Source: Treponema sp.
GTDB taxonomy: Bacteria > Spirochaetota > Spirochaetia > Treponematales > Treponemataceae
Direction of reading: 5' to 3'
Assembly (NCBI GenBank): GCA_017962415.1
Contig: JAGCVK010000049.1
Location: forward strand, 1 to 64,000
Length of the DNA: 64,000 nucleotides
Shown here: positions 62,594 to 64,000 of the stretch, in pieces
How the letters are laid out: every line of letters starts with the position of its first letter
Position numbering within the stretch: position 1 is the first letter of the stretch
Translations under genes and position numbers: made by a program
Notes under the pieces: generated by a model
The model's input: the letters and a program-made list of their open reading frames with translations, nothing else
Databases searched by the model: none
Told to the model about the DNA's origin: nothing

Positions 62594-64000
62594 CAATAAT
62601 CTTTTGAATGTCAGATTCAATTCCGTCGCAAAGAACGCCGGCTTTTTTCTTAGCTTCAGCAAACCAAGCGTCTGAACCGTCGCCTGCTGGAATCATAGAG
62701 TTGATGTAGAACTTAATCTTAGGCTCAGTTCCAGAAGGGCGCGCACTTACGATTGTTCCGCTTTCGAGGTAGAACTGAAGAACATTGCTCTTTGGAAGGT
62801 CTGAATCGCACATAATGTCACGAACTTTGATAACCTTTTCGCCGCCAAGAGTTGCAGGTGGCTCTTTTCTAAGTTTTGCCATCATACCCTTCATAATTTC
62901 GCCACCCTGAGCACCCGGGAAGTATTGAGAAATTGCGCGGTCTTCAAAGTAACCATATTCTTTGTACATATCATCAAGATGTTCAAGAAGGCTCTTTCCT
63001 TTGCTTCTCCAATAGAGAATCATTTCTGCACACATTGCTGCAGCTGAAACGCCGTCTTTATCCATAACTTCGCGTTCGATTTTGTAACCGTAGCTTTCTT
63101 CTAAACCGAATACATAGTTGTGAGTTCCAGCTTTTTCAAATTCTGCTTCTTTTGCGGCAATCCACTTAAAGCCAGTAAGGCAGTCGAACATTTTTACGCC
63201 GTATTTTTTACAGATATAATCTCCAAAAGGCGAAGTTACAATTGAGCGAACAACAGCCGGATTTACAGGCATTTTGTTGAATTCTTTGCGTGAAAGAAGA
63301 ACATATTCCATAAGCAAAGCGCCCATCTGGTTTCCGTTCAAAAGTACAAAGTTTCCGTCTTTGTCTGGGAAAGCTGTACCAAAGCGGTCTGAATCTGGGT
63401 CAGTTGCCATTACACCGTCTGCCTTTTCTTTTTTTGCAAGTTCAACAGCAAGCGTAAGAGCTGGCTTTTCTTCTGGATTTGGTTTTTCAACAGTAGGAAA
63501 GTTTCCGTCTGGTTCGCGCTGTTCTGGTACTGTGATGATTTTCAATCCCAAATCACCAAGAACTTTTTCTACATGCATTGCACCAGTTCCGTGAAGCGGT
63601 GTGTAAACAATGCGAACATCTTTTGCCTTTTCTTTGATGAGTTCAGGGCGGAAAAGCTGTGCTTTACACATTGCCCAGAATTTTTCATCAATTTCTTTAT
63701 CGATAATAACAAGTTTTTCGCTGGCAATAGCTTCAACTCTTGTCATTGTTTTTACTTCTTTTACTTTATTTACTTCTTCAATAATACCAACATCGTGTGG
63801 TTCAATTACCTGAGCACCGTCGTCCCAGTAGGCTTTATATCCGTTATACATTCTTGGATTGTGAGATGCTGTAACAACAACACCAGTTTGAGCACCAAGA
63901 GTTCTGATTGCGTAAGACAATTCTGGAGTAGGGCGAAGACTTGAAAAAAGATAAGCTTTGATTCCGTTTGCAGCAAAAATAAGAGCTGTAGCTTCGGCAA
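62577..64000 (-). CDS. Phosphoglucomutase/phosphomannomutase, N-terminus beyond the window
   Basis: An alpha-D-phosphohexomutase interconverting sugar 1- and 6-phosphates. About 474 residues are visible; the start lies past the right edge. Motifs seen are VVVTASHNPRMYNG with the phosphoserine, the metal loop ATDPDSDRFG, sugar-binding GLEESYGY and phosphate-binding SARPSGTEPKIK. The size and the EESYGY form fit the long PGM2-like phosphoglucomutase group. It would feed glucose 1-phosphate into glycogen or envelope sugars. The exonuclease gene overlaps its 3' end. Confidence 0.92.
   Translation of the reverse strand, partial: AEATALIFAANGIKAYLFSSLRPTPELSYAIRTLGAQTGVVVTASHNPRMYNGYKAYWDDGAQVIEPHDVGIIEEVNKVKEVKTMTRVEAIASEKLVIIDKEIDEKFWAMCKAQLFRPELIKEKAKDVRIVYTPLHGTGAMHVEKVLGDLGLKIITVPEQREPDGNFPTVEKPNPEEKPALTLAVELAKKEKADGVMATDPDSDRFGTAFPDKDGNFVLLNGNQMGALLMEYVLLSRKEFNKMPVNPAVVRSIVTSPFGDYICKKYGVKMFDCLTGFKWIAAKEAEFEKAGTHNYVFGLEESYGYKIEREVMDKDGVSAAAMCAEMILYWRSKGKSLLEHLDDMYKEYGYFEDRAISQYFPGAQGGEIMKGMMAKLRKEPPATLGGEKVIKVRDIMCDSDLPKSNVLQFYLESGTIVSARPSGTEPKIKFYINSMIPAGDGSDAWFAEAKKKAGVLCDGIESDIQKIIDAASK

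Overview
This window reads as chromosome of a host-associated Treponema (Spirochaetes). The DNA is AT-rich and A/T-ending codons dominate. Gene blocks match T. pallidum order as I remember it: uvrA-lptD; tamB-bamA-skp-mutS; phoH-like, HD protein, ybeY, tlyC; cheW through recN. It also has genes typical of spirochetes: a PUR-alpha protein resembling Borrelia BpuR, a TlyC homologue and secreted TPR or formylglycine-enzyme-like proteins. I saw no rRNA, tRNA, CRISPR array, prophage or insertion sequence with a transposase. The window is mostly core chromosome, so the most unusual signals are in leaders, intergenic repeats and degraded active sites.

Layout. 1-2600: purA (minus, cut by the left edge) diverges from guaB, so AMP and GMP branch genes share an upstream region holding two small covarying hairpins and a GC-rich repeat. 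2600-4300: a promoter and terminator pair that may define a small RNA, a lipoprotein gene, and a second copy of the GC-rich repeat. 4300-10460: uvrA and lptD. 10460-16660: an operon of a PhoH-like ATPase, a 7TM-HD phosphodiesterase, ybeY, tlyC and a TPR protein. 16680-20350: a minus-strand secreted protein diverging from prfB (with programmed frameshift), then a coiled-coil membrane protein. 20400-31400: a long same-strand run of ftsY, a lipoprotein, a LolC/D/E-type lipoprotein exporter, mcsA-mcsB-clpC proteolysis genes, then a substrate-binding protein and permease with no ATPase beside them.

31400-43850: a phosphoribosyltransferase, a secreted beta-helix-like protein, rnhB, a MATE exporter, the PUR-alpha protein, a beta-helix lipoprotein, a queuosine-precursor-type transporter, an SDR oxidoreductase, a cysteine desulfurase with aroB, a secreted treponemal protein and tmk. 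A MITE-like palindrome lies downstream of tmk. 43900-54770: the outer-membrane biogenesis block tamB-bamA-skp followed by mutS and comF. 54870-62010: cheW, a DegT-like protein without its catalytic lysine, nadK, recN, a treponemal protein, an HD hydrolase and a LysM/degenerate LytM protein. 62006-64000: a DEDDh exonuclease and a phosphohexomutase cut by the right edge.

How the genes fit together. LptD, TamB, BamA, Skp and the Lol exporter cover insertion of beta-barrels and transport of lipoproteins, and several predicted lipoproteins in the window are possible clients. McsA, McsB and ClpC resemble the firmicute arginine-phosphorylation and degradation system. Here McsB has lost the motif that carries the catalytic glutamate, which suggests an adaptor role and not a kinase. 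Several genes (uvrA, prfB, tmk, tamB and the 16680-17555 gene) have a -10 box only a few bases before the start codon and no Shine-Dalgarno sequence, which suggests leaderless mRNAs. All functional calls rest on reading motifs by eye. No database search was run.
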